Notes: generated by a model from the letters alone, not told the origin. Shown: positions 9,202-18,615, counted from the stretch's first letter. The stretch: DNA of 64,000 nt from Geomonas sp. RF6 (GCF_021044625.1 NZ_CP087999.1:947001-1011000); one strand, 5' to 3'. Numbers and translations are program-made.

Positions 9202-11736
9202 TTAATTGCCCAGCTGAACCTTGTACGGCCCGTTCAGCTGCCCGGTGACCTCACTTCGGATGTACACGTCGTAGGTTCCGGCACTCCACCCTGTGGTCTT
9301 CCAGTTGAACTGCCAGTTATTGGTGATGCTGTCGTACTGGTACCCGCTAGTGCCGGTATCGTCCAACGCAATCGGCTCAGAATCGTCAACGTTACTTCCT
9401 GACTTGTAGATCAGCATCGTTGGTTTCGCAGTCGACGTGGGCAACACGGCGCCGGCATTGGACGTGTACTGCCATTTGAGCGGGACGGCACTTTTGATTT
9501 TGTATACCTTCTTGGGATCGTATGGAGCGAGCAGGCCATTGATTCCATAAGTAACCTTCACCGCAAAAGTGGTATTTTTCGCTACGTTGCCCGCCCTGTC
9601 TTTCCCAGTACAGGTAACGGTGGTAGCGCCTATCGGGAAGAGACTCCCGGATGTCGGCGTGCAGGTGGCGCTGCCAGTGCCATCGACGGTGTCGGTGGTG
9701 GCGGGGCTAAGGTAAGTGACCGCCGCGCCCGAGACACCGGTGGCCGTAGAGATGACATCCTCACGTCCTTCAATTACAGGGGCGATGGTGTCGGAAACAG
9801 TTACCAGGAAGATCGTGGGTGTTGCGGCATTGTTGGCTTTGTCGAGTGCACTGCAGGTAACCATTGTTGTTCCCAGCGCAAAGGTGGTGCCAGAAGAGGG
9901 AACGCAAGTGGCACGGCTTCTTCCGTCGACGACATCAACACTCTCGGGGCTATCATAAGTCACCACAGCGCCGCCGGGACCGGTTGCTTCAACAGTCACG
10001 CTGCCATGTGCAGCAATCGTCGGAGGCGTCGTGTCCTCTACCATCACCTTGAACTTCGTCGCCGTGGCAGCGTTACCTGCTTTGTCCGTTGCGTTGCAGA
10101 TCACTTCGCTGATCCCCAAGCCGAACGTGCTGCCGGAGGCGGGAATGCAGGTAGCACTGCTTCTTCCGTCTACGAGGTCCACACTCTCGGGGCTATCGTA
10201 GATCACCGCAGCGCCGCCGGGACCGGTTGCTTCAACAGTCACGCTGACATGTGCAGCAATGGTCGGAGGCGTCCTGTCCTCTACCACCACGTTGAACCTC
10301 GTCGCCATGGCAGCGTTACCTGCTTTGTCCGTTGCGTTGCAGATCACTTCGCTGGTCCCCAAACCGAAGGTGCTGCCGGAGGCGGGAATGCAGTTGGCAG
10401 TGCCGTCTCCGTCCACCATATCCGAGGTGGTTGGGGTGCTGTAGGTTATTACGGCTCCGAAGGGGCCGGTTGCGTCGGCGGACAAGTCGCCGTGCTCTGC
10501 TATAGCCGGCGGAGTCGTATCCTCCACCGTGACTCTAAAGGCAGCCGCAGCGGAATTTCCTGCCCTGTCGGTGGCGCTGCAATTGACCTCGGTGCTTCCA
10601 AGTGGGAACTGCGCATCCGAAGCCGGCGTGCAGCTGACATCCACCCTACCGATCACATTGTCGGTCGCAGTCAAAGTAAAGGCTACCTTGGCTCCTGAGG
10701 GCGACGTCGCCTCATTCTTAAGATCAGCGGCGCCATCTATTACGGGGGCGGTGACGTCGAGAACCTTGACGTCGCACTCGGCAGTGCTGTACAGCCCGCC
10801 CTTGTCTGTAACCTTCAGCTCAAACTTCATGCTGTCGGACTCATTCGTAAGAAGAGGGGCAACAAGAGTGATGGAGGAAGCCGATGCTGGGTCGTAGGAT
10901 GGAATGTCGGCGTTAGGGGGGCCATGGAGCTGCTTCCACTCGTAAGAGGCAATGCCATCCCCATCGCTGTCGCTCGAGGTGACACCGTCAAGGGTTAGCG
11001 AGGCGCCCTCGTTTACGCTCGAGGCACAGCTTAGCTGCGTGACCGGCGGGTCATTGAGCCACCTCACCGTAACTGTTTTTGTGACCGAGGAGGTAAGGTA
11101 CCCGTCGGAAACAGTGAGCTGGAAGGTAAGTGAGGCCCCGTTTGGATACGGGACGGCGGGCGCTGTGAAGGTTGCAGTCGCCGGGTTCGATGGGCTTACC
11201 GTAAGGGCGGCGGGCGGTCCCCCTACCTGCGTCCAGGAATAGGTCAAGAAGTCACGCTCAGGGTCGGAGGTTCCGCTGCCGTCAAGTGTGACGGTTGTCC
11301 CCTCAAACGCCTCGCTCGGCACTACGACTGCGGAGGCGACGGGACTGCCGTTTGTGTTCTCTACCTTAACCGCGGTAGTAACCGTATTCACCAACGAGGA
11401 GCACTCGCCGACTCCGGTGACTTTCAGTTGGAAATTGAGGGTAGCTCCAGCCGGGCCCACGCTTGGAGCAGTAAACGATACGTGCGATGCGTTACTCTCG
11501 GAGAGCGTAACTGCAGGTCCGCCTATCTGGGTCCATTCGTAGGTTCCGGCATCCTTTGAAGGCTGCCCATTTAGCGTGACCACAGTCGCACTTCCGCGGG
11601 TAAGTTCCGGTACTGTTTGCATCGTTGGACTGATTTGCGCAGTCGGGCTTTTGCACGAACCTCCCGCATGGGCCGGGAGTGCTGGCAGTACCGCAAGCGC
11701 TGCGACAATACCCAGTAGAATTCCTTTAGTTCTCAC
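9202..11736 (-). CDS. Large secreted protein with Ig/PKD-like and HYR repeats and a PxKF-like C-terminus
   Basis: 844 residues from a GTG at 11736, preceded by GGAGGGGG; the start gives a typical signal peptide (VRTKGILLGIVAALAV...PAHA). Three Ig/PKD-like domains of about 100 residues follow (EGTTVTLDGSGTSDPE and similar). Five HYR (hyalin) repeats of about 82 residues then span about 330-745, each with paired cysteines (TCIPASGSTFGLG...VICNATDKAGN). The last 100 residues (NGLLAPYDPKKVYKIKSAVPLKWQY) resemble the PxKF domain that often follows HYR arrays. Such proteins are extracellular adhesion or matrix components. No anchor motif is visible at the C-terminus. An upstream in-frame extension to 12159 is unlikely to be translated. 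Confidence 0.85.
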   Translation of the reverse strand: MRTKGILLGIVAALAVLPALPAHAGGSCKSPTAQISPTMQTVPELTRGSATVVTLNGQPSKDAGTYEWTQIGGPAVTLSESNASHVSFTAPSVGPAGATLNFQLKVTGVGECSSLVNTVTTAVKVENTNGSPVASAVVVPSEAFEGTTVTLDGSGTSDPERDFLTYSWTQVGGPPAALTVSPSNPATATFTAPAVPYPNGASLTFQLTVSDGYLTSSVTKTVTVRWLNDPPVTQLSCASSVNEGASLTLDGVTSSDSDGDGIASYEWKQLHGPPNADIPSYDPASASSITLVAPLLTNESDSMKFELKVTDKGGLYSTAECDVKVLDVTAPVIDGAADLKNEATSPSGAKVAFTLTATDNVIGRVDVSCTPASDAQFPLGSTEVNCSATDRAGNSAAAAFRVTVEDTTPPAIAEHGDLSADATGPFGAVITYSTPTTSDMVDGDGTANCIPASGSTFGLGTSEVICNATDKAGNAAMATRFNVVVEDRTPPTIAAHVSVTVEATGPGGAAVIYDSPESVDLVDGRSSATCIPASGSTFGLGISEVICNATDKAGNAATATKFKVMVEDTTPPTIAAHGSVTVEATGPGGAVVTYDSPESVDVVDGRSRATCVPSSGTTFALGTTMVTCSALDKANNAATPTIFLVTVSDTIAPVIEGREDVISTATGVSGAAVTYLSPATTDTVDGTGSATCTPTSGSLFPIGATTVTCTGKDRAGNVAKNTTFAVKVTYGINGLLAPYDPKKVYKIKSAVPLKWQYTSNAGAVLPTSTAKPTMLIYKSGSNVDDSEPIALDDTGTSGYQYDSITNNWQFNWKTTGWSAGTYDVYIRSEVTGQLNGPYKVQLGN
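9913..10404 (-). repeat. Near-identical 246-bp tandem repeat within the HYR gene
   Basis: Two consecutive 246-bp units (about 9913-10158 and 10159-10404) encode consecutive HYR domains and differ at few positions; for example 10001-10151 and 10247-10397 are almost the same. Flanking HYR units are more diverged. This suggests recent duplication or gene conversion, and the array could change length by slippage or recombination. Confidence 0.75.
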
Positions 11737-12146
11737 TTGATTCCCCCTCCATTTGAAAGTGGCATTACACAAATCCAGCCTGCTTCTCCACCACACCCTT
11801 ACACCCGTGCTCATCCCCCCGGAGAAAGCCGTAACACCGAGCATATGGCCACGGTGCCACGAGCAAAACTCATACCAATCAAAATTGCTATGAGAGATCG
11901 TACACTTAATCAAGAAGAACAGAATAGCAAAATCAGGAATGTAAAAAAGTCCGGCAGTAATAACTGAATACGTCAGAGGGTGTGTAAATAATCCCGACAG
12001 CCATTTCGCCTCAAAGCTGTACGAGCAGACATCGCTGATCAGCTCATCTTCACCATGCCACGTGCGACCGCGACACTGGAAGGTGAAATGAGTTGGAGCG
12101 CCAGCACGAGGGGGGCGGCTTAGGCTAAAGTCAGGGGGAAAACAGG
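11737..12146. other. Intergenic region upstream of the HYR gene
   Basis: Contains the ribosome binding site of the minus-strand HYR gene and presumably its promoter. The piece at 11969-12040 (AGAGGGTGTGTAAATAA and following) looks like the terminal sequence of an IS256-type transposon remnant, but this is only a weak impression. No gene is supported. Confidence 0.35.
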
Positions 12147-12262
12147 GGACCGTGGCCACACCGAGGGCGAAGAGTGCGAAGTGCTGAGACTATTAAGGGA
12201 AGACTAAAAAAAGCGGTCGCACCGATGGGAATAGGGTTTGCCGGGGGATGCGAAAAAGCACA
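12147..12262 (+). pseudogene. Fossil of the 3' end of a serine recombinase gene
   Basis: Translated piecewise the segment reads TVATPRAKSAKVLRLL, then a frame break, then KKRSHRW...GLPGDAKK. It aligns base by base with 8870-8990 of the intact recombinase (VPTARAKSAEVLQLL...KTKNAIAV..LGIGVASVYRIAKA). It has stops and indels and is not functional. The HYR gene lies between the intact recombinase and this relic. Confidence 0.65.
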
Positions 12263-12582
12263 CCCGTCCTTCAGCGCCTGCTGAACCATTGCGACAAGGA
12301 CGTGACAGAGGGATCAACCATCGAGGGTGAAACACGCCAAGGCGGTCCGCCTTTACCCATCGGGGGATGAAAGCCGGTACTAACGGTAACCAGCCGCCAG
12401 AGCGGCCTTTTATCCTCCGCCTTTACTCGTTACTCATGACTTTACGCAATACGGACATGCCTTGCCGGCAGGACTCTTGTGAGGCTGATGCCGATACCCG
12501 TCTCCGCGGAGCGGGATTGACATCTATTTACCAATGATATACATAAAAGAAAGCTAATCTATATCTAATGGAGGGCGACGAC
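12263..12582. other. Leader region of the LuxR-type regulator
   Basis: About 320 bases without a gene. It has several short GC-rich inverted segments around 12330-12420 and an AT-rich stretch just before the ribosome binding site GGAGGG at 12570. No defined riboswitch consensus was recognised. Confidence 0.35.
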
Positions 12583-13227
12583 ATGGGCCTTAGGGTCGTG
12601 ACGGCAGACCATCATCCGATGTACCTTATGGGTCTTAATAGCATATTGGCATCCGAAGGGCATTTCGTAGAGGAAAGCTGTTCCGGTGCCAATGAAGCGG
12701 TCGAGGCGGTTAGACGACGCATGCCGGATATCGCAATTGTTAACCTACATCTGGAAAATGACAGTAGTGGAATGGAGGTAGCACGGGTCATCAATACTGA
12801 AATCCTGCCGACCCGGCTAATTCTCTTGGTGGCCCAGCAGAAAGAACGGGAGACCGTCGAAGCGATGGCTGCAGGCATTCAGGGAATCATAACCAAGGAG
12901 ATGGCGCCAGAAGAGATCCTGGAGTGCATCAGAACGGTGCATGAGGGACAAACTTGGCTCGGGCGCTCCACAGCCATAAGAGCGGTGGAACATCTGCTTA
13001 AGGCCCAAGTGTTCGAAAAGTCCCTAACCAGACGCGAGATTGACTTAGTAAGGATGGTAACCAGAGGACACAGAAATAAAGAAATAGCAGACATACTCTG
13101 CATAAGTGAGGGAACAGTAAAGGTCCACTTGCACAATATCTACAAAAAGTTACGGGTAGATGGCCGCATCGGACTCCTACAGTATTGGTGTTCTCCTGTC
13201 GCTCATTACCACACAATGATGTGGTGA
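12583..13227 (+). CDS. LuxR/NarL-family regulator with a degenerate receiver domain
   Basis: 214 residues from ATG 12583, which follows GGAGGG by 7 bases; an ATG at 12568 overlaps that site and is less likely. The N-terminal half has a NarL receiver fold, but the phosphoacceptor position is Asn (PDIAIVNLHLEN, where MDL is usual) and the acidic pair near the start is ADHH rather than ADDH. The lysine of the switch region (ITKEM) is kept. The C-terminal half is a complete LuxR helix-turn-helix (LTRREIDLVRMVTRGHRNKEIADILCISEGTVKVHLHNIYKKL). It is probably a DNA-binding regulator that does not use Asp phosphorylation. No histidine kinase is adjacent. Confidence 0.85.
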   Translation: MGLRVVTADHHPMYLMGLNSILASEGHFVEESCSGANEAVEAVRRRMPDIAIVNLHLENDSSGMEVARVINTEILPTRLILLVAQQKERETVEAMAAGIQGIITKEMAPEEILECIRTVHEGQTWLGRSTAIRAVEHLLKAQVFEKSLTRREIDLVRMVTRGHRNKEIADILCISEGTVKVHLHNIYKKLRVDGRIGLLQYWCSPVAHYHTMMW

Positions 13228-13636
13228 CGGAGTAGATTCATTCGGCTCAAAAAGAGAGGTAAGTCGTGGGGTCGAGACTGGGTACATTAAGGTCTGAGAT
13301 ATGCCGGAGGTTGACGCATACACTTTGCTCCACCCTCAAGGAGTTCATCTCAAGGATGCACTACGGGCCAGTCAGGAGTATCAGTCATCGGGTCTGAGGT
13401 CATCTGCCCCTCCCTGCCCCTGTCTGAGCACCTCCCTAGCAGCCCCCTAGGGCAAAGAACAATGGCTTGGACGTGTAGCACCGGCTCTGAAGCGATGACT
13501 AAAAAGCCTACAAGGGGTTGAGGCGCCGGCGTCACGCGTGAAGCACCCAAAATCATCATTGATGTTGACTTGTGTTAGAGCGGTATTAATGTATATACAC
13601 TGTTGTTCATTTTAATTTTATTTCAGGAGGGGTGTC
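13228..13636 (+). promoter_or_regulatory. Intergenic region with candidate promoter for the Big_5 lipoprotein
   Basis: About 400 bases without a gene. TTGACT at 13565-13570 and TAATGT at 13587-13592 (16-base spacer) form a plausible sigma-70 promoter 45 bases before the lipoprotein start. AGGAGGGG at 13624-13631 is its ribosome binding site. Nothing else is recognised. Confidence 0.4.
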
Positions 13637-14686
13637 ATGTGGACAAGCATCTCGAGAGTTCTTCCCGTAATACTAGCCGGGCTTATTTTAGGCTGCGGAG
13701 GTGGCGGAGGTGCCGGAACCGCCAGCGATCCCCCTGTTGAGCTTAACAAAGATACTACACCTCCAGCAGTCATCTACACCACACCTGCCGCCGAAACGAT
13801 GGGTGTAACTATCAACAGTGCCGTGACGGTAACCTTCTCAGAGCCCGTGGACCCTGCCACGATCTCTAAGGAAAGCTTCAGTATCGTGGGGGTAGAAGGG
13901 GTTGTCTCCTATGATGCAGCGTCGAAGACCGCGACGTTGGCACATCACGGACTGATCACCGATTCCACCTACACGGTAACTGTGAGCAGCACAGTAAAAG
14001 ATCTGGCTGGCAACGGACTTGCTAAGCCGTACACGTGGACGTTCACCACGGGGCAGTCCGCCGACACAACGGCGCCGTCAGTGAAAGGGTGGGTGCCAGC
14101 GGCGCAGGCGACGGTACCGGTCAATTCTGCGGTTACGGCTGTTTTCACAGAACCGATGGACGTAGAATCTGTCAAAGACGCCTTTTCTCTAGTTGAACAA
14201 GGGACACTTCAACCTGTTCGCGGCTCCATTGAGTACATTGCGGGAACCGCCACCTTTAAGCCATCAGAGAGCCTCAAGCCCAACACGACCTATACCGCGA
14301 GCATAGCCGCAAGTGCAACGGACCAGGCAGGGAACCCACTCGTACTAGCCAATGCCACGTGGACTTTCACCTCCAGTGCTGGTCCAGACGTTACCCCTCC
14401 CGAAGTGATAAACGGTTCAGAAATACCAGCCAACGGGGCAACTACCGCTTCGGGTGTTTCACCGATTTCGGTTGCCTTCAATGAGCCCGTCTACCCATTC
14501 ATCTTTGGCAACGTGAATGGCGTCCCGGGCCTCATAGTTTATGATTACATAGCCTACCGCTTCACAATGATCCCTTCGCAGAAGCTCGCTCCAGGTCGTT
14601 ACAGCTCAAGTATCCAGGCGAAGGACCTTTCATCGAACAAGATGACCAAACCGTTTACTTGGACGTTCACAGTCGCCTCCCAATGA
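13637..14686 (+). CDS. Lipoprotein with three Big_5 (SbsA-like Ig) domains
   Basis: 349 residues. The signal ends in LILGCGGGGG, a lipobox with Cys20 followed by a glycine linker typical of Geobacter surface lipoproteins. Three Ig-like Big_5 domains follow at about 40-140, 145-245 and 250-348. Each begins with a TTPP or VTPP entry, carries a VTFSEPVD / AVFTEPMD / VAFNEPVY strand and closes with KPYTWTFTTG, NATWTFTSSA or KPFTWTFTVA. These domains are structural modules in surface and adhesion proteins. The gene stands alone with a strong ribosome binding site and is followed by a hairpin at 14701. Confidence 0.87.
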   Translation: MWTSISRVLPVILAGLILGCGGGGGAGTASDPPVELNKDTTPPAVIYTTPAAETMGVTINSAVTVTFSEPVDPATISKESFSIVGVEGVVSYDAASKTATLAHHGLITDSTYTVTVSSTVKDLAGNGLAKPYTWTFTTGQSADTTAPSVKGWVPAAQATVPVNSAVTAVFTEPMDVESVKDAFSLVEQGTLQPVRGSIEYIAGTATFKPSESLKPNTTYTASIAASATDQAGNPLVLANATWTFTSSAGPDVTPPEVINGSEIPANGATTASGVSPISVAFNEPVYPFIFGNVNGVPGLIVYDYIAYRFTMIPSQKLAPGRYSSSIQAKDLSSNKMTKPFTWTFTVASQ

Positions 14687-14700
14687 CATACAACGATAAG

Positions 14701-14746
14701 AAGGGGACAGGTTCCTCTACAGGAAAAGGGAACATGTCCCCTTTTG
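14701..14746 (+). terminator. Hairpin with T run after the Big_5 lipoprotein
   Basis: AAGGGGACAGGTTCC (14701-14715) pairs with GGAACATGTCCCCTT (14729-14743) with one mismatch and is followed by further T. It lies 15 bases after the stop. The GGGGACA...TGTCCCC pattern also recurs as an intergenic palindrome type in Geobacter relatives. Confidence 0.6.
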
Positions 14747-14749
14747 CGC

Positions 14750-15060
14750 GTTGCCCAAGACGTGTCCCGCCTCCAGCGACCGTTTCAAAGACACGACTTG
14801 GCACGGTACATCCGCTAGACAGTAGAAGGAACCGATACAATAGCCAGACTATGCAGCGATAAGGCAAAAATGCGGAAAGCTCGCATATCATCTGGGCTGT
14901 TTATGAATACCAAGACCGGAAGTATTGTAAAGCTCCGAGGCACAAGAACCACCCTTTCGATATCGCCGCCCCCAGGCTGACACCCTGAGCCGTCAAAATT
15001 CCCGACAACGTCATGGAAGCATCCTTAATTTTGCCCTGCGCTGTCAGCCTCGCCGCGCCT
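14750..15060. other. Intergenic stretch without a supported feature
   Basis: No open frame here has a ribosome binding site or recognisable motif, and the sequence leads into the transposase relic at 15067. Confidence 0.4.
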
Positions 15061-15066
15061 CACTAT

Positions 15067-15406
15067 TGTCGACGACTTCACGAAAGAGTGCCCAGCACTG
15101 GAGGTGGACCACTCGCTGCCAGCGCAGCGTGTAACCCGTGTCCTGGACCGTCTCGCACTGACTCGCGGACTGCCCGAGAGGATCATTATCGATGACGGTC
15201 CGGAATTTATGAGCAAAGCTATGGATGAATGGGCTTTGTAAACAACGTCCGCTTGCGCTTCATCGGATCTGGAAAACCCGTGCAGAGTTGCTTCATAGAA
15301 AGGTTTAACGGCAAGTTCCGCGAGGGATCCTGAACGACAATGTCTCCAGGGCGCTACACGATGCCATGCGTAGGATCGAAGATTGGCGCGTCCTTAAAGT
15401 GGTCCT
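15067..15406 (+). pseudogene. Remnant of an IS3-family transposase (orfB)
   Basis: The piece reads VDDFTKECPALEVDHSLPAQRVTRVLDRLALTRGLPERIIIDDGPEFMSKAMDEWAFVNNVRLRFIGSGKPVQSCFIERFNGKFREG, with at least one frame break around 15240 and a stop before NDNVSRALHDAMRRIEDWR. These are the second and third parts of the DDE core of IS3/IS407-group transposases (DDGPEF, then the FIERFNGKFR glutamate). The N-terminal half and orfA are absent. It is a dead fragment without visible terminal repeats. Confidence 0.8.
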
Positions 15407-15808
15407 GTAAAAGGCGGGAGGTCACGAACTCTCATAGCCCTGGCCTCGCCTCTTGCGGAAAGTGTATGCCCCTTCTTTACGCTTTGCGCGATCGGCCCCG
15501 TCGGCAGTTTTTTTCACAGCCTCTACAATAATGAGAACGTCTGCCCCGAAGATGAGAATAGCCTCTATGGTTCCAGCTACATGTTTTGTTGAATACAAGG
15601 ATTGCAGGTCTAGGCACAGTGTGTGGGTGTAAACCATGTAAAGGAGTATTTACAAATACTGCCCCTTTTCATGCTTTACACGGACCACATTGATCCTCCT
15701 TCATGACTCGAAAGGCTCAGCAATTCTAATATGGCCATTACCGGAATAGAAGTTGCAGTACTGCGGCCAAGGGCGATAGTCGTCACTTCATATTCGGGAG
15801 GTTCCACA
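15407..15808. other. Intergenic region before the PEP-CTERM gene
   Basis: Only the ribosome binding site CGGGAGG at 15795-15801 is supported. No clear promoter or gene was recognised in the rest. Confidence 0.4.
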
Positions 15809-16411
15809 ATGAGGAAATTGTTTAGAGGATTAGTAGCAACACTGGCAGTTGGCTTGGCGTTCGTCGGGAGTGTCTGGGCGACTCCGATAACGTTCACCCC
15901 CGACTTGGCGGGGTCGTCAGTAACCGTTTCCGACTCGGCACCCTTCGGTACCCTTACTGCAAATTTGGTTCTGAGTCCGGCTTCTTTCACACTCGGCGAC
16001 GGTGCAATCAAGTCGCTCGACTTTTTCACCCTCTCAGCATCGGGGCTGGCTATAAACAGAAGCTACACTGTTGCCGCAACCCTCGCGTTTCTTGACCCCT
16101 TCATCACTGCAACTGGAAGTGGCGGTGGCGTTTTCTCGACCCTTTTCGGAGTCCTCTCCGGGGGAACCCTTACCTGGAATCCAGCCACCTTACCCGATAC
16201 CTTCCACCTTGCAGACGGCAACGTGGTTACCGTTGACTTCGAAAACGGATGTGCATTCGGTTTCGGCAATACAGCAACTGTCCATGCCTATATCACCAAC
16301 GACTCGGCGCCAGTACCGGAGCCGGGCACCGTCCTTCTTCTGGGCGCTGGTATCTTCGGCATAGCCATCTGCAGACACCGGCGGATGCAGGGCCGAACAG
16401 AAGACGTGTGA
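15809..16411 (+). CDS. PEP-CTERM sorting domain protein
   Basis: 200 residues from ATG 15809, chosen because CGGGAGG lies 7 bases upstream and a signal peptide follows at once (MRKLFRGLVATLAVGLAFVGSVWA). The mature region is rich in small and hydroxylated residues and has a single cysteine (ENGCAFGFG). The C-terminus has the PEP-CTERM tripartite signal: VPEPGT, a hydrophobic helix (VLLLGAGIFGIAI) and a basic tail (CRHRRMQGR). Such proteins are processed by exosortase and are often linked to exopolysaccharide. No exosortase gene is in the window. It is followed by a terminator at 16592. Confidence 0.87.
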   Translation: MRKLFRGLVATLAVGLAFVGSVWATPITFTPDLAGSSVTVSDSAPFGTLTANLVLSPASFTLGDGAIKSLDFFTLSASGLAINRSYTVAATLAFLDPFITATGSGGGVFSTLFGVLSGGTLTWNPATLPDTFHLADGNVVTVDFENGCAFGFGNTATVHAYITNDSAPVPEPGTVLLLGAGIFGIAICRHRRMQGRTEDV

Positions 16412-16591
16412 GCTAAGAGATAAACAGAAAAGAGTGACGCTATGCCTTTACCGTATGACTTTTCACCCAATTGTTCACTCCACCATTGTGACCGACTCAA
16501 TGAACCTGATTCTACCTTTTCCAGGTCATCAAGACGAGAAAGGATGACCCAGGGGCTCACTTTACGTCTCGAGGATTCTCAGCCTTTTGTA

Positions 16592-16626
16592 CAGACCCCC
16601 TGCCCATTTTTATGGTAGGGGGTCTG
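16592..16626 (+). terminator. Rho-independent-type hairpin
   Basis: CAGACCCCCTGCC (16592-16604) pairs with GGTAGGGGGTCTG (16614-16626), 13 pairs including one G-U, around a loop that contains a T run. It lies about 180 bases after the PEP-CTERM stop, with no gene between. Confidence 0.55.
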
Positions 16627-17082
16627 CTATGTCTGGGGATGTTCCCTACATGGATCTAGGGTGCCATAGCCCGTCGATGGCGCTAAAGTTGAACTTCTGC
16701 AGGGAGTGAAATGGGACCACTGTTTTATTTCAGCATGATTTGGACGTTCGAGCCGTTTGTGATGAACAATTGCGAACGGAGGAAAGCAGATCGCAAGAAG
16801 CCCGAGAAGAGAAGGTTTCCATCCTCAGCGATAGCCGGAAGCCATAGCTTTGTACTGCCAAAGTCCTTAAGAAGACGGTTCTTCCCGGGGGCTTGCAGGC
16901 ACCCCTTAAGAGAGGCTAGTGCTATGGCTGGGGAAGGGTATTTGAGTTAGGCACTCTTGGTCCACGGGATCCCGGACTTTGCGGAGGAGCTTAGCTCGGG
17001 AACTCCCAGGGTTGGCCCCTAAGAGAGCCCCCAAAATCCTTTCGACACCACACTTGCTGTTCCCCTCTAGGTGGTCACCGTC
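16627..17082. other. Gene-poor region left of the phage-like module
   Basis: About 455 bases up to the terminase stop. The open frame at 16711-16950 has no recognisable motif. No attachment site, tRNA or direct repeat marking an element end was seen. Confidence 0.4.
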
Positions 17083-18615
17083 TTACAGAGTGCGCCAATT
17101 CAAGCCGGGCTCACGCCTCAGGAAGTCGTCCGACATCGTGGGCTCGTTGGAGGCCACCCCGCAGGCAAGGCACCTGAAAGCGTCGGCGGGGTTGCTGGCC
17201 CAGTTGTGCAGCGGCTGCGAGGTAAAATCCCCGGTGGTCACATTCCACTTCTTGCGGTACTCGTCAAGCGCGGCGATCAGCCGCTCGCAAGCTGCGGAGT
17301 CGAACCAGCACGACGCCAGGAAGTTGCGGACCTCCTCGATACCGTCCTCGATTGACTGCGTGCGCTCGACGGTGATGATGCTCCTCAAGCCCAACTCGTA
17401 TAGCTTGTCCTCCCGAGAAACCGCATCGTTTAGGCTCCGCACGCTGGCGTCATGCGGCAGGTAGTGGCGCCCGTAGGTGTACGGTTTGTCCTGCAGCATC
17501 TTGGTGTAGTGCGCCAAGCCTTCGCCGGAGCACTCATAGTAGTCGATGATCCGATTCTCGCTCCCCGCCTTCTGCCGGAACACTATGCATGTGGTATCCG
17601 ACATTCCCAGATCCCACGCGGTATCGACCTTGAGCCGCGGCTCCCATGGCACCTCGGCGAAACGTGGCGGAAATTGCTGGCGCAGCCTGGTCATCTGCTG
17701 CTTGTAATACGCCCCCTTGATTGTCTTCTGGAATGCCTCTTCCGGCGTGGACGGGAACTCCTGAAACATCATGTCCAAGCCCTGCTGCGCCCGCTTGTGG
17801 ACGTACCAAGCTTTTTGCTGGTCATCGAGATCAATCCCGTGTTTCTCTTTGAGCTCTGCAAAGTACTCGTGCAGCTCCTGAGTGATTGTCACACCCTTGG
17901 GGTCCATGCGGTTCTTGGCGTCAAGCTGCCAGCCAAAAAAGTGCAGGTGCATCTGCAGCATGGAGGGGACTTTCCCCTCCAGCGCGCGGTTCTTAGCTGC
18001 CTCACAGTAGTTGTAGAAGTCGCCGGATCTACCTTCTGCCGTGGACTCAATAAAGATATGTTGTCCTACCTTCGCGGTGTTGAGGGCTCCCGCCTTGATC
18101 TCCAGCGCCTTTTTGGGGAATTGCGCGCAAATTTTGCCGTACTCCGAGATATGGATGTACTGGTAGGTACCGCCCCTGAGTGACACGCCGCAGGTGATCC
18201 ATGAGCCGTTGGCAAACATAATTTCTTCCGAGGAGTCTCGTCCCCCCGCCGCCTTGCCTGCCGGAATCAGCGTGCGCAACCACTTGGGAAGATTGTTGTA
18301 GGCGAATTTTATCTTGTGCTCGAAGAAGCTCTTCGCGTCATCCTGCCGATGGGCGACGATGCCGCAATGAATATTGCCCCCCTTGGAGAAGAGGCACAGA
18401 TCCAGGAACAGGATACAGATAAAGGTTGTGACGCCGTGTTGGCGGCTCTTCAGGATGATGTTCTGATACCACAGGTTGTCCAGGAGCATCTGCTGCACCG
18501 GGCGTAGTCTGAAGGTTACCTTCTGCCCGTCCTCATCAATCACGCTGTAGAGGTTGTTCAAGCGCCAAAGCTGATCCCCAAGTTTCTCCTTTAGTTCTAT
18601 CTGTTCCGGCGTCAT
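17083..18615 (-). CDS. Phage terminase large subunit
   Basis: 510 residues. The N-terminal ATPase has the adapted Walker A ILKSRQHGVTTF and a Walker B-like region ending HISEYGK. The C-terminal RNase H-like nuclease starts at DTAWDLGMSDTTCIVFRQ (first catalytic Asp), continues with IDYYECSGEGLAHY and LPHDAS, and ends with WASNPADAFRCLA (last Asp). This is the usual order and length for terminases that package DNA into proheads. The usual HDWSSH stretch before the last Asp reads HNWASNP, a deviation of uncertain effect. It overlaps the small-subunit gene upstream by 4 bases. No portal or capsid gene follows; the phage-like genes stop here. Confidence 0.9.
   Translation of the reverse strand: MTPEQIELKEKLGDQLWRLNNLYSVIDEDGQKVTFRLRPVQQMLLDNLWYQNIILKSRQHGVTTFICILFLDLCLFSKGGNIHCGIVAHRQDDAKSFFEHKIKFAYNNLPKWLRTLIPAGKAAGGRDSSEEIMFANGSWITCGVSLRGGTYQYIHISEYGKICAQFPKKALEIKAGALNTAKVGQHIFIESTAEGRSGDFYNYCEAAKNRALEGKVPSMLQMHLHFFGWQLDAKNRMDPKGVTITQELHEYFAELKEKHGIDLDDQQKAWYVHKRAQQGLDMMFQEFPSTPEEAFQKTIKGAYYKQQMTRLRQQFPPRFAEVPWEPRLKVDTAWDLGMSDTTCIVFRQKAGSENRIIDYYECSGEGLAHYTKMLQDKPYTYGRHYLPHDASVRSLNDAVSREDKLYELGLRSIITVERTQSIEDGIEEVRNFLASCWFDSAACERLIAALDEYRKKWNVTTGDFTSQPLHNWASNPADAFRCLACGVASNEPTMSDDFLRREPGLNWRTL

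Noticed and set aside
16711-16950. Plus-strand open frame of 79 codons
   Set aside because: A GGGAGTG lies near the start, but composition is low in hydrophobic residues, with no recognisable motif and no supporting neighbour.
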